From: Rhodospirillales bacterium
Lineage (GTDB): Bacteria; Pseudomonadota; Alphaproteobacteria; ATCC43930; CGMCC-115725
DNA length: 10,438 bases
Assembly: GCA_015654725.1 (NCBI GenBank)
Contig: JAATGI010000140.1
Span: forward strand, 1 to 10,438
Direction: 5' to 3'
Shown here: one piece after another, positions 1-5,275 of the stretch
Numbering within the stretch: position 1 is the stretch's first letter
Layout: each line of letters starts with the position of its first letter
Program-made: the position numbers and the translations under genes
The notes under the pieces: generated by a model
Databases searched by the model: none
What the model was told of the DNA's origin: nothing
The model's input: the letters and a program-made list of their open reading frames with translations, nothing else

Positions 1-606
1 ACTGTCATGTGTGGTGGGCGGGGTCTGGTGGGGCTGAAGTTGGAGCCGGTTGGCGACCAGCCCGAGGCGGTCGCAGACCACGAAAATGCCGGGGGGGCTA
101 GGCTTGCGGTCGCCGGTATCGACCAGCACGCGCTGCCCCGGCTGCAGCGTCGGTTCCATGCTGTCGCCCACCACCGTGATGATTCGCAGGTCCGAAGCGG
201 GCGCGGTCGAATAGGCGCGGATGGTGGTGGTGGGTATGTGCCAGCGGTCGACGACGACTTCGTTTTCGCCCGTCAATCCCGCGCCGGCGCTGGCGCGGAC
301 GTCGAGCTCCTCGATCCGCATGACCCGGTCGTTGGCTTCCTCGAACGGCGCCGCTAGAACGTGACCGCTAGCATCGACGCCGGCGAGCGCATAGAGCTCG
401 GTGGTGTCGGCTCCCGCCTTGGCGAAGATCGGCGCCAGCTTTTGCACGAAATCCAAGGGCAGGAGCGGCTTGCGGTAGCGGTCCTCGTAATGCTGGTAGG
501 AGCTGCCATGCTCCATGCCCAGCGCTTCGGCCACTTCCCGGATCGACAAATGGGCGCGGCGCCGCAGTTCCTTCAATTGACGGGAGACCGCTGAAACTTC
601 GGGCAT
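1..606 (-). CDS. Prophage repressor, XRE helix-turn-helix + S24 (LexA/CI-like) domain, 3' end outside window
   Basis: Reading leftward from the ATG at 606-604 gives 202 codons without a stop, so the C-terminus lies beyond the window. Residues ~8-50 form an XRE-type DNA-binding domain (SRQLKELRRRAHLSIREVAE onward). Residues ~98-200 resemble an S24 peptidase fold: possible Ala-Gly cleavage sites at 107-108 and 109-110, the GDSM nucleophile motif with Ser149, then LVDTGDRKPSPPGIFVV. In this family the catalytic Lys lies 37 residues after the Ser (as in LexA S119/K156 and UmuD S60/K97). Here residue 186 is Asn (AAC) in GLVANRL, so self-cleavage is predicted to be lost. The role would be maintaining lysogeny by blocking the divergent promoter at 654-683. 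An in-frame ATG at 654 would add 16 residues. I prefer 606 because the HTH starts shortly after it and the extension looks non-domain, but neither start has a clear Shine-Dalgarno. Identity as a phage repressor is firm; the inactive peptidase is inferred. Confidence 0.9.
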   Translation of the reverse strand, partial: MPEVSAVSRQLKELRRRAHLSIREVAEALGMEHGSSYQHYEDRYRKPLLPLDFVQKLAPIFAKAGADTTELYALAGVDASGHVLAAPFEEANDRVMRIEELDVRASAGAGLTGENEVVVDRWHIPTTTIRAYSTAPASDLRIITVVGDSMEPTLQPGQRVLVDTGDRKPSPPGIFVVCDRLGLVANRLQLQPHQTPPTTHDS

Positions 607-631
607 GACCGAAGTGTAATCCGCGTCAGCC

Positions 632-669
632 GTAACGCCAAACGCTTTTCCCATTGACAAAGGTAACGC
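632..669. repeat. Direct repeat GTAACGC x2, possible operator half-sites
   Basis: GTAACGC followed by a short A-containing tract occurs at 632-638 and 663-669. The 31-bp period is about three helical turns. Both copies lie in the divergent control region between the repressor and the first rightward gene, where a repressor or Cro-like protein would bind. Seven-base matches can arise by chance, so this is a weak call. Confidence 0.3.
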
Positions 670-683
670 AAAAACAATATACG
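654..683 (+). promoter_or_regulatory. Rightward early promoter (sigma70-like)
   Basis: A perfect -35 TTGACA at 654-659 is followed, after an 18-bp spacer, by TATACG at 678-683 (4 of 6 matches to the -10 consensus). It points toward the small gene at 731, and the start of transcription would be near 690. It lies in the divergent region upstream of the repressor gene, as expected for the early lytic promoter that the repressor controls. Confidence 0.6.
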
Positions 684-687
684 TTTT
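671..687. promoter_or_regulatory. Operator-like palindrome over the -10 of the early promoter
   Basis: AAAAC at 671-675 and GTTTT at 683-687 are perfect inverted arms around a 7-bp AT-rich centre. The palindrome covers the -10 of the rightward promoter, so protein bound here would block it. The neighbouring XRE/S24 repressor is the natural candidate. This is inferred from position and symmetry only. Confidence 0.45.
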
Positions 688-730
688 CTGCGGTCAATTT
701 TGGCGGCCGATGGGGCAGGGGAGGGCGGCA

Positions 731-1129
731 ATGGCGGGCGAAAGCGGGTCGGATTTGGCTTGGAACGGAACCGCGATTGCGTCGTGGCCCCGAGAACAGC
801 GTTGCCGCCCGCCCGATGCCGAGTCGGGATGCCGCTTTTTGCTGACCGAAGACGGACCGGGCCGCCGCCGTTGCGGCGCGCGGTGCCTTGCCGGCACGGC
901 CTATTGCCGGCGCCATCACGCGCTGTGCGCGGTGGCGCCCGACAGTCCCGAAGGCGGCAGGGTGGCGCGAGCGTTCGAACGCGCCGCGGCCGCGGCGATT
1001 CCACCGCCGGACGAACTGGGGTTCCTCGCCAGCGTCGCCGTGCCGGAACTCGAAGGCAACGAACTCGGCGACATTGTCGCCTGCCTCGATTTCGCGCCCA
1101 TGCGCGACCGCGATTCCGACGAGGCGTGA
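731..1129 (+). CDS. Small phage protein with GcrA-like Cys/His (putative zinc) motif
   Basis: The 132-aa product is the first gene read rightward from the control region, the position of early regulators. The start at 731 is chosen over the in-frame ATG at 710 because a GGGGAGGG Shine-Dalgarno (718-725) ends 5 nt before it. Residues 34-62 carry C34-x13-C48-x10-C59-x2-H62 (CRFL...CGARC..GTAYCRRH). This resembles the C-terminal Cys/His segment of the alphaproteobacterial cell-cycle regulator GcrA (CRW...FCG....YC..H). The N-terminal DNA-binding domain of GcrA is absent. The C-terminal half is acidic and Ala-rich without a recognisable domain. It may bind metal and contact RNA polymerase or DNA, but that is inferred from the motif alone. 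It is followed after 14 nt by the next gene, with which it probably forms an operon. Confidence 0.65.
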   Translation: MAGESGSDLAWNGTAIASWPREQRCRPPDAESGCRFLLTEDGPGRRRCGARCLAGTAYCRRHHALCAVAPDSPEGGRVARAFERAAAAAIPPPDELGFLASVAVPELEGNELGDIVACLDFAPMRDRDSDEA

Positions 1130-1143
1130 GCACGGAGGCGGCG

Positions 1144-1674
1144 ATGAGAAAAGCGAAGAAAGCAAGGCAAGAGGACGAATTCGGGCCGACGCCGGAGCGC
1201 CTGCGCCAGGGCGGGATCGAGCGCCCCGAGCATGCCATCGCCGACGAGGCGGGGCGGCCGGCGCGGCCCTATCGCGGGCTCGACACGCTGACCCTGATGC
1301 TGCGGCGCGGCACCATCACCGGCGGCATGCACCAGGCCGCCGAGGATTTTCGCGCGCTATTCCATCGCGCCAGCCTCGATCCGCTGCGGGTGCCGGATTT
1401 GGGCCGGATTCGAAGCGCGACGCGAGACGCCGAGATGCCGCTGTCGCTGGGCCAGGTCGAGGCGCGGCGCAAGGTCTGGTCGGCGCTAGCAGCGCTGGGC
1501 GGCATCGCCTCACCGGCCGGGTCGTGCCTCTGGCACGTCGTCGGTTGCGAGTGGAGCGTCAAGGACTGGGCGGTGCGCCAAGGCTGGGGCGGCAAGCCGG
1601 TCTCGCCCGAGACGGCGGCGGGGATTCTGATCGCGGCGCTGGGCGCGCTTCAGGCTTATTTTGGGCTGCGCTGA
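1144..1674 (+). CDS. 176-aa phage protein with C-terminal HTH-like region; candidate late-gene antiterminator (Q-like position)
   Basis: The ATG at 1144 has a GGAGG Shine-Dalgarno at 1134-1138, 5 nt upstream. The frame stays open upstream to 700, but that stretch is a shadow of the preceding gene. The N-terminus (1-30) is highly charged and basic. The middle contains RPYRGLDTLTLMLRRGTITG. Residues ~105-175 (ARRKVWSALAALGG, then CEWSVKDWAVRQGWGG and PETAAGILIAALGALQAYFG) look helical, with a helix-turn-helix-like layout similar in feel to DUF6456 or sigma-region-4-type DNA-binding proteins. I do not recognise a named family with certainty. It sits immediately before two promoter-terminator cassettes and the terminase small subunit, the place occupied by the Q antiterminator or another late regulator in lambdoid phages. 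The gene is very likely real; the function is a hypothesis from context. Confidence 0.7.
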   Translation: MRKAKKARQEDEFGPTPERLRQGGIERPEHAIADEAGRPARPYRGLDTLTLMLRRGTITGGMHQAAEDFRALFHRASLDPLRVPDLGRIRSATRDAEMPLSLGQVEARRKVWSALAALGGIASPAGSCLWHVVGCEWSVKDWAVRQGWGGKPVSPETAAGILIAALGALQAYFGLR

Positions 1675-1713
1675 GATCGCCAGGATCGATGACGCATAAT
1701 CCGTAATTTTCGG

Positions 1714-1742
1714 TTGACAAAACCGGAGCGATCTGCTATAGA
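1714..1742 (+). promoter_or_regulatory. Late-type promoter, copy 1
   Basis: TTGACA at 1714-1719, a 17-bp spacer and TATAGA at 1737-1742 with an extended -10 TG (1734-1735) make an almost ideal sigma70 promoter. The first part of the spacer (AAACCGGAG) is identical to that of the second copy at 2392-2420, which is more conservation than sigma70 recognition requires. It lies 40 bp after the 176-aa gene and directs transcription at the terminator at 1758-1796 and then the terminase small subunit. Confidence 0.75.
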
Positions 1743-1757
1743 ATGCCCACAATGCGT

Positions 1758-1796
1758 AAGGCGTCGGTGGAATTTTCCACCGGCGCCTTTTTTCTT
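1758..1796 (+). terminator. Rho-independent terminator just downstream of promoter copy 1
   Basis: The stem GGCGTCGGTGGA (1760-1771) pairs with TCCACCGGCGCC (1776-1787), with one G-U pair and a 4-nt loop, extended by A-T pairs and followed by six T at 1788-1793. It begins only ~10 nt after the expected transcription start, so unmodified polymerase from the promoter at 1714 would make an RNA of under 50 nt. It is better read as a control terminator for the downstream terminase gene than as a gene-end terminator, although it would also stop transcripts from the gene ending at 1674. Confidence 0.8.
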
Positions 1797-1818
1797 GGGG
1801 CCGGGTAGGTGGAACGCG

Positions 1819-2364
1819 ATGCTGCCGAAACACCAGATTTTCGCTCAGGAATATCTAATCGACCTGAACGCGACCCAAGCCGCGCTGCGCGCGGGGTACA
1901 GCAAGGGCTATGCGGGCCATGCCTCCACCAAGCTGCTGCGCCGGCCGGCGATCCAGGCCGCGATCGCGGCGGCCATGGCGGCGCGGGCCGAGCGCACCCG
2001 GATCACCGCCGACCGCGTGTTGCTGGAATTGGCGCGCATCGCCTTCGCGGACGTACGCAAGCTGGTCTCGAGGAAGAACGGCAAGATCGAACTGCGCGAC
2101 CTGTATCTGTTCAACGACGACGATGCCGCGGCGATCGCCGAACTGTCGCGGAGCGCCGAAGGCGGCATCCGGCTCAAATTTTACGACAAGCGCCCGGCGC
2201 TCGACGCGCTCGCCCGCCATACCGGCCTCTTCGACAAGACCGAGACCACGCCCTACGGCGCCGACATCCGCACCGAGGCGCAAACCCGCGCCCGCGCCGC
2301 GCTTAAGGAGCGCATCGAGAAAATCATCAAGGAGCAGGGGGCGGAGGAGAAACCGGCCGAATAG
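1819..2364 (+). CDS. terS: Phage terminase small subunit (TerS, Terminase_2-like)
   Basis: The 181-aa product has the hallmark N-terminus of the family, an HQIFAQEYL segment followed by a DNA-binding HTH (NATQAALRAGYS at 17-28, then a KLLRRPAIQAAI helix). After it come the ITADRVLLELARIAFADVRKL helix and a region (residues ~86-155) typical of TerS. The C-terminus is charged and helical (ALKERIEKIIKEQ). TerS recognises phage DNA at the packaging site and loads the large terminase. The start at 1819 is preceded by AGGTGGA. The frame is open back to 1714, but that upstream part covers a promoter and terminator and is not coding. The large-subunit gene that should follow is present only as a stub in the next ORF, so this TerS probably has no intact partner in the window. 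Confidence 0.93.
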   Translation: MLPKHQIFAQEYLIDLNATQAALRAGYSKGYAGHASTKLLRRPAIQAAIAAAMAARAERTRITADRVLLELARIAFADVRKLVSRKNGKIELRDLYLFNDDDAAAIAELSRSAEGGIRLKFYDKRPALDALARHTGLFDKTETTPYGADIRTEAQTRARAALKERIEKIIKEQGAEEKPAE

Positions 2365-2391
2365 GATCTTTCACGATGCACGTTTTTTGCG

Positions 2392-2420
2392 TTGACAAAA
2401 CCGGAGAGATGTGGTAAGGT
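2392..2420 (+). promoter_or_regulatory. Late-type promoter, copy 2
   Basis: TTGACA at 2392-2397, a 17-bp spacer and TAAGGT at 2415-2420 with an extended -10 TG at 2412-2413. The -10 is poor, but the stretch GTTGACAAAACCGGAG (2391-2406), the following GAT and the TG are shared with copy 1. This argues for a common factor binding the -35/spacer region. It would transcribe the terminase/tail chimera and the tail genes. Confidence 0.6.
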
Positions 2421-2440
2421 TTCGCCATCATGAGAATTCC

Positions 2441-2497
2441 GCCCCGGCGGAGCGCTTGACCCGATAACGGGACGCGCTTCGGCCGGGGCTTTCTTTT
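2441..2497 (+). terminator. Long GC-rich hairpin with T-run after promoter copy 2
   Basis: GCCCCGGC (2441-2448) pairs with GCCGGGGC (2482-2489). The stem continues through GAGCGC / GCGCTTC with a small mismatch and bulge. The apical loop contains a further CCCG/CGGG mini-stem (2460-2471). It is followed by TTTCTTTT (2490-2497), so it should act as an intrinsic terminator. It starts ~14 nt after the expected transcription start of copy 2, repeating the promoter-then-terminator design seen at 1714-1796. Confidence 0.7.
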
Positions 2498-2508
2498 GCG
2501 GCGAGGCG

Positions 2509-3576
2509 ATGGCGATGGCGGAGGACGAGCCTCTGACAGAGGCAGAGGCGTTCGCCACCGATTTGCTGAAACAACTTCCCGAGGACAGACGCCGCCGATT
2601 CATTGACGGGCCCGATGGGGCCTATGTCGAGACGCTGCTGGGCCATTGGCGACCCCGTGACGAACAATGTCCGCCCGCAGGGGACTGGCGCGTCTGGCTG
2701 CTTTTGGCCGGCTACAGCGAGCCGACCCAGGATGTCGTGCCGAGCTCGGTCGCGCTGTTCGTCGCCGATTGGGAGGGCAATCAGCTCCAGTATCCCAGCC
2801 CGCGCACCAATTATCTGCTGCAGTCGGCCGGCATCGCCAATACGAGTTTTTGGGCCGACACCAACGTTACCGTCGCAAGCGCCGCCGGCACCGATCCGAC
2901 CGGCAACAATAATGCCCTGTTCCTCGCCGAGACCGCCGTCAACGGACTGCACGACGTCACCCAGGCGCCGGCCTCGGTGCCAACGAGTACCGCCGTCACC
3001 GTCTCGATCTATCTAAAAGCCAATCAGCGCTCGATCGCCGAGCTGCTCTTAACCGGCCATGACGGCACCGTCACTTCGGCTTATTTCACGCTCAGCGGCG
3101 CCGGTAGCGTCGCGGCCGGCGACGGTACGCCGCTCGCGACGGCGATCGTCGCGATGGCGAGTGGCTGGTATCGTTGCTCCTTGACCCAGAATTCGGGCTC
3201 CGGCTCGACCACCTTGCGGGTCAATATTCGTCCTTCGCTGAGCGGTAGCGACGGCGGCACCTATCAGGGCGTCGCGGGCGACGGAATTTATCTCTGGGGG
3301 GCGCAGCTCGAAGCGGCGCCGGGACCGACAAGTTACATTCCCACCGGAAACACATCACTCACCACCACCGACTACACGCTGGTGGCGGATGCCAATTGGG
3401 GCCTGACCTACGGCGTTGAATTCGCGGATGCGCCCGCGCAAGACGCGGTGGTCTCGGCCAATTTTAACTACACCTGGCCGTGCCGGTTCGACGACGACAG
3501 CGCCGAGTTCTCGAACTTCATGTTCAATTTCTGGGAGCTGAAAAAAATCGGCTTCACGACCATGAAAGTCGTGTGA
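2509..3576 (+). CDS. Chimeric ORF: large-terminase N-terminus fused in frame to a CBM-like + gp12-like tail protein
   Basis: Codons ~1-68 match the start of alphaproteobacterial phage large terminases: LPEDRRRRFI, then HWRPRDEQCPPAGDWRVW and LLLAG. The sequence then stops resembling TerL exactly where Walker A (GRGxGKT) should come and reads GYSEPTQ instead. ATPase and nuclease parts are absent. Residues ~95-281 are a carbohydrate-binding-like phage domain (PRTNYLLQS, VSIYLKA, WYRCSLT, LWGAQLEAAPGPTSYIPTG). Residues ~295-355 (DYTLVADANWGLTYGVEFAD, CRFDDDSAEFSNFMFNFW, ending KVV) resemble the C-terminus of gp12/DUF2460-type distal-tail proteins. The ATG at 2515 may be the true start, since GAGG at 2503-2506 is 8 nt from it but only 2 nt from 2509. 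The simplest reading is a deletion between terL and the tail-tip module. An intact tail gene would normally have a different N-terminus, so the product may or may not assemble. An assembly artefact is possible. Confidence 0.75.
   Translation: MAMAEDEPLTEAEAFATDLLKQLPEDRRRRFIDGPDGAYVETLLGHWRPRDEQCPPAGDWRVWLLLAGYSEPTQDVVPSSVALFVADWEGNQLQYPSPRTNYLLQSAGIANTSFWADTNVTVASAAGTDPTGNNNALFLAETAVNGLHDVTQAPASVPTSTAVTVSIYLKANQRSIAELLLTGHDGTVTSAYFTLSGAGSVAAGDGTPLATAIVAMASGWYRCSLTQNSGSGSTTLRVNIRPSLSGSDGGTYQGVAGDGIYLWGAQLEAAPGPTSYIPTGNTSLTTTDYTLVADANWGLTYGVEFADAPAQDAVVSANFNYTWPCRFDDDSAEFSNFMFNFWELKKIGFTTMKVV
2701..2720 (+). other. Apparent fusion point between terL and tail gene
   Basis: Codons up to GGC at 2710-2712 (LLLAG) follow the TerL pattern. 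From TAC at 2713 the protein no longer does. No insertion sequence, integrase or obvious repeat is visible at the join. The exact breakpoint cannot be fixed without intact relatives. Confidence 0.5.
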
Positions 3577-3577
3577 C

Positions 3578-4528
3578 ATGAAGCCGGCAAAGTATGAGAC
3601 ATCGTCCGGCGCGCTCGCCACTTTTCTCGCGGGCAAGCCGCAGGCGGTTTATCTGTGCGATCTTTATACGTTTACCCTGGCCGGCGGGTTCAATGGCGGC
3701 GCGCCGCTGTTATACACGACGGCCGACGCCGATATCGCCGTGCCGTATGCCTCCGGCCGGATCACCTATTCGTCGAAGCTCGTCTATTTCGATCAGCTCG
3801 CGAACAAGGCCTACGGCCATTGGAAGATCGGGCTCGACGTCGATAGCTGGCAGGTGATCGCCTCGGCTTCGCCGCAAGCCAGCATCGGCAATCAGCCCTG
3901 GCTCGCGGCCTTGCGGGCGGGCGCGCTGGATGGCGCGATCGTCGCGGTTGACCGAGCCTTCATCGATACGCGCGCGGGGCTGCTCGAGGCGCCCGCCTCG
4001 CTCACGCCGTTGGGCGTGGTCAATGTCTTTACCGGGCGCGTCGCCGAAGTCGATCTCGGACGCTCCAACGCGGTGATCTCGGTCAATTCGCATCTCGAAC
4101 TCCTGAACCAGAACGTGCCGCGCAATCTCTATCAGGCTGGCTGCCGTTGGGCTTTGTTCAGCGTGGGCTGCGGCTTGAGCGCGGCGAGTTTCGCCGTCAA
4201 CGGCACCGTTGCCGCTCCGCCTGCCCCGAACAGCAACCTCTTGAGCGTCATTCTGAGCGCCCCCGGCGGCTCCGGCACCTATGCGCTTGGCCGCATCGTC
4301 ATGACCAGCGGCGCCAATGAAGGCTTTGCGCGCTCGATCCGCTCTTGGGGGCCCGCTAGTCCGGCGACGTTGACGCTGATGACGCCACTGCCGTTCGCGG
4401 TCGCCGCGGGCGACACCTTCACCGCCTATCCCGGTTGCGACAAGCAGGAAAACACCTGCATCGCCTTCGGCAATCTCGCCAATTTCGGCGGCATGCCCTT
4501 CATCCCCGCGCCGGAGACCGCGACATGA
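3578..4528 (+). CDS. DUF2163 tail hub protein (GTA gp13-like), putative Fe-S site
   Basis: The 316-aa product has the DUF2163 layout: an N-terminal domain from ~1-150 (LYTFTLAGG, ITYSSKLVYF, VDRAFIDT, VVNVFTGRVAEVDLGRS), then the Cys-bearing C-terminal part QAGCRWALFSVGCG and PGCDKQENTC, ending in the signature FGNLANFGGMPFIPAPET. Cys189, Cys198, Cys287 and Cys294 are the four conserved cysteines; in the related gene transfer agent hub protein and in lambda gpL, cysteines of this kind hold an iron-sulfur cluster. It forms part of the distal tail or baseplate hub, between the gp12-like and NlpC/P60 proteins. It begins 1 nt after the previous stop and overlaps the next start by 4 nt (ATGA), implying translational coupling. 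All key residues are present and the gene looks intact. Confidence 0.92.
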   Translation: MKPAKYETSSGALATFLAGKPQAVYLCDLYTFTLAGGFNGGAPLLYTTADADIAVPYASGRITYSSKLVYFDQLANKAYGHWKIGLDVDSWQVIASASPQASIGNQPWLAALRAGALDGAIVAVDRAFIDTRAGLLEAPASLTPLGVVNVFTGRVAEVDLGRSNAVISVNSHLELLNQNVPRNLYQAGCRWALFSVGCGLSAASFAVNGTVAAPPAPNSNLLSVILSAPGGSGTYALGRIVMTSGANEGFARSIRSWGPASPATLTLMTPLPFAVAAGDTFTAYPGCDKQENTCIAFGNLANFGGMPFIPAPETAT

Positions 4529-5274
4529 GACGTTGGTTCATGGCGATCCTGTTTAGTCTCGTTCCGATCGCGCAGGCCGCCGCCCAAGCTGAATGGACCA
4601 ATCCCGACGGCAGCATCACCGGCGCGTTCGTGCTGGAAACGATGCAAAGCGAAAGCCCGAGCGTGGCCGCGCCGGTGTCGTCGCTTAATCCGGTTCCGGT
4701 CGCGGTGCAAAACACGAATTCCTTCAGCCTGCCGTCGGGATCGGCGGGTTCGCCCTCGGCCACGGTCTATTCCTTTCAGGGCGTGCCGAACATGGTGCCG
4801 CTGGCGACCGCATCTGACACCGTGACGGCACCGGCCAACCCGCAACCCACGATAACGGTAGCCGCTTATGCGGCCGGGCAAGACATCGGCGGCCTCATCG
4901 CGTTTGCCGGTGCGGCCCGTGTTTCCGCCGGCTCGGGTCTCATCCAATCGGTCGCGATGAGTTGGCTCAACGCCAATCCGGCGAGCCTCGATATCGTTTT
5001 CTTTAGCGCGAACCCCTCGAACTCAACCGTAACCGACCATGCAGCCCTCACCATCGCCGCCGCCGACCTGCCCAAGATCATCGGGATCGTCCATGTCACC
5101 GATTGCTCCGCGCTGGGCGCGACAGCGCCTAATTTGTGCCAGGCAACCCAGTTGACGTTGCCTTTCGTGCTGCCGTCCGGGCAAACAATCTACGCCGCGT
5201 TGGTCCTGCGTGCCGCGGTGACACCCAGCACCACGTCCGATCTTGCCGCGACTATCACGGTCCTGCAGAATTGA
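4525..5274 (+). CDS. Phage structural-like protein with N-terminal signal peptide
   Basis: Starts at the ATG overlapping the stop of the DUF2163 gene; 249 aa. Residues 1-~20 (MRRWFMAILFSLVPIAQA) are a classical Sec signal peptide: two Arg, a hydrophobic core and an AxA-type site. A Pro/Ser/Ala/Val-rich segment follows (~45-105). Residues ~110-249 form a compact domain beginning TVAAYAAGQDIGGLIAF, with LDIVFFSANPS, DHAALTIAAADLPKIIGIVH and LPFVLPSGQTIYAALVLR. That pattern occurs in small phage virion/decoration-type proteins, a family I recognise only loosely. The pair in DCSALGATAPNLC could form a disulfide, consistent with export. It sits with the next gene as an insertion between two tail-hub genes. 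Function is not known; export is predicted from the signal peptide. A signal peptide is unusual for a virion protein. Confidence 0.75.
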   Translation: MRRWFMAILFSLVPIAQAAAQAEWTNPDGSITGAFVLETMQSESPSVAAPVSSLNPVPVAVQNTNSFSLPSGSAGSPSATVYSFQGVPNMVPLATASDTVTAPANPQPTITVAAYAAGQDIGGLIAFAGAARVSAGSGLIQSVAMSWLNANPASLDIVFFSANPSNSTVTDHAALTIAAADLPKIIGIVHVTDCSALGATAPNLCQATQLTLPFVLPSGQTIYAALVLRAAVTPSTTSDLAATITVLQN

Positions 5275-5275
5275 T

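Noticed and set aside
7..594. Two rightward open frames (116 and 77 aa) at the left end
   Set aside because: They are antisense shadows of the repressor gene, whose leftward frame has clear HTH and S24 motifs; neither rightward product has a recognisable domain.
700..1143. Upstream extension of the 176-aa gene to base 700
   Set aside because: It overlaps the whole 731-1129 gene in another frame and gives low-complexity Arg-rich protein; ATG 1144 has a good GGAGG.
573..1332. Several leftward open frames opposite the early genes
   Set aside because: Arg/Pro/Ala-rich translations typical of GC-rich antisense frames; the rightward genes have Shine-Dalgarno sites and sensible motifs.
1714..1818. 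Upstream extension of terS from TTG 1714
   Set aside because: The TTG is the -35 box of a promoter and the segment holds a perfect terminator hairpin; the conserved TerS start is at 1819.
2441..2497. Possible tRNA or structured riboswitch
   Set aside because: No T-arm/anticodon pattern or acceptor stem; one long stem with a T-run fits an intrinsic terminator better.
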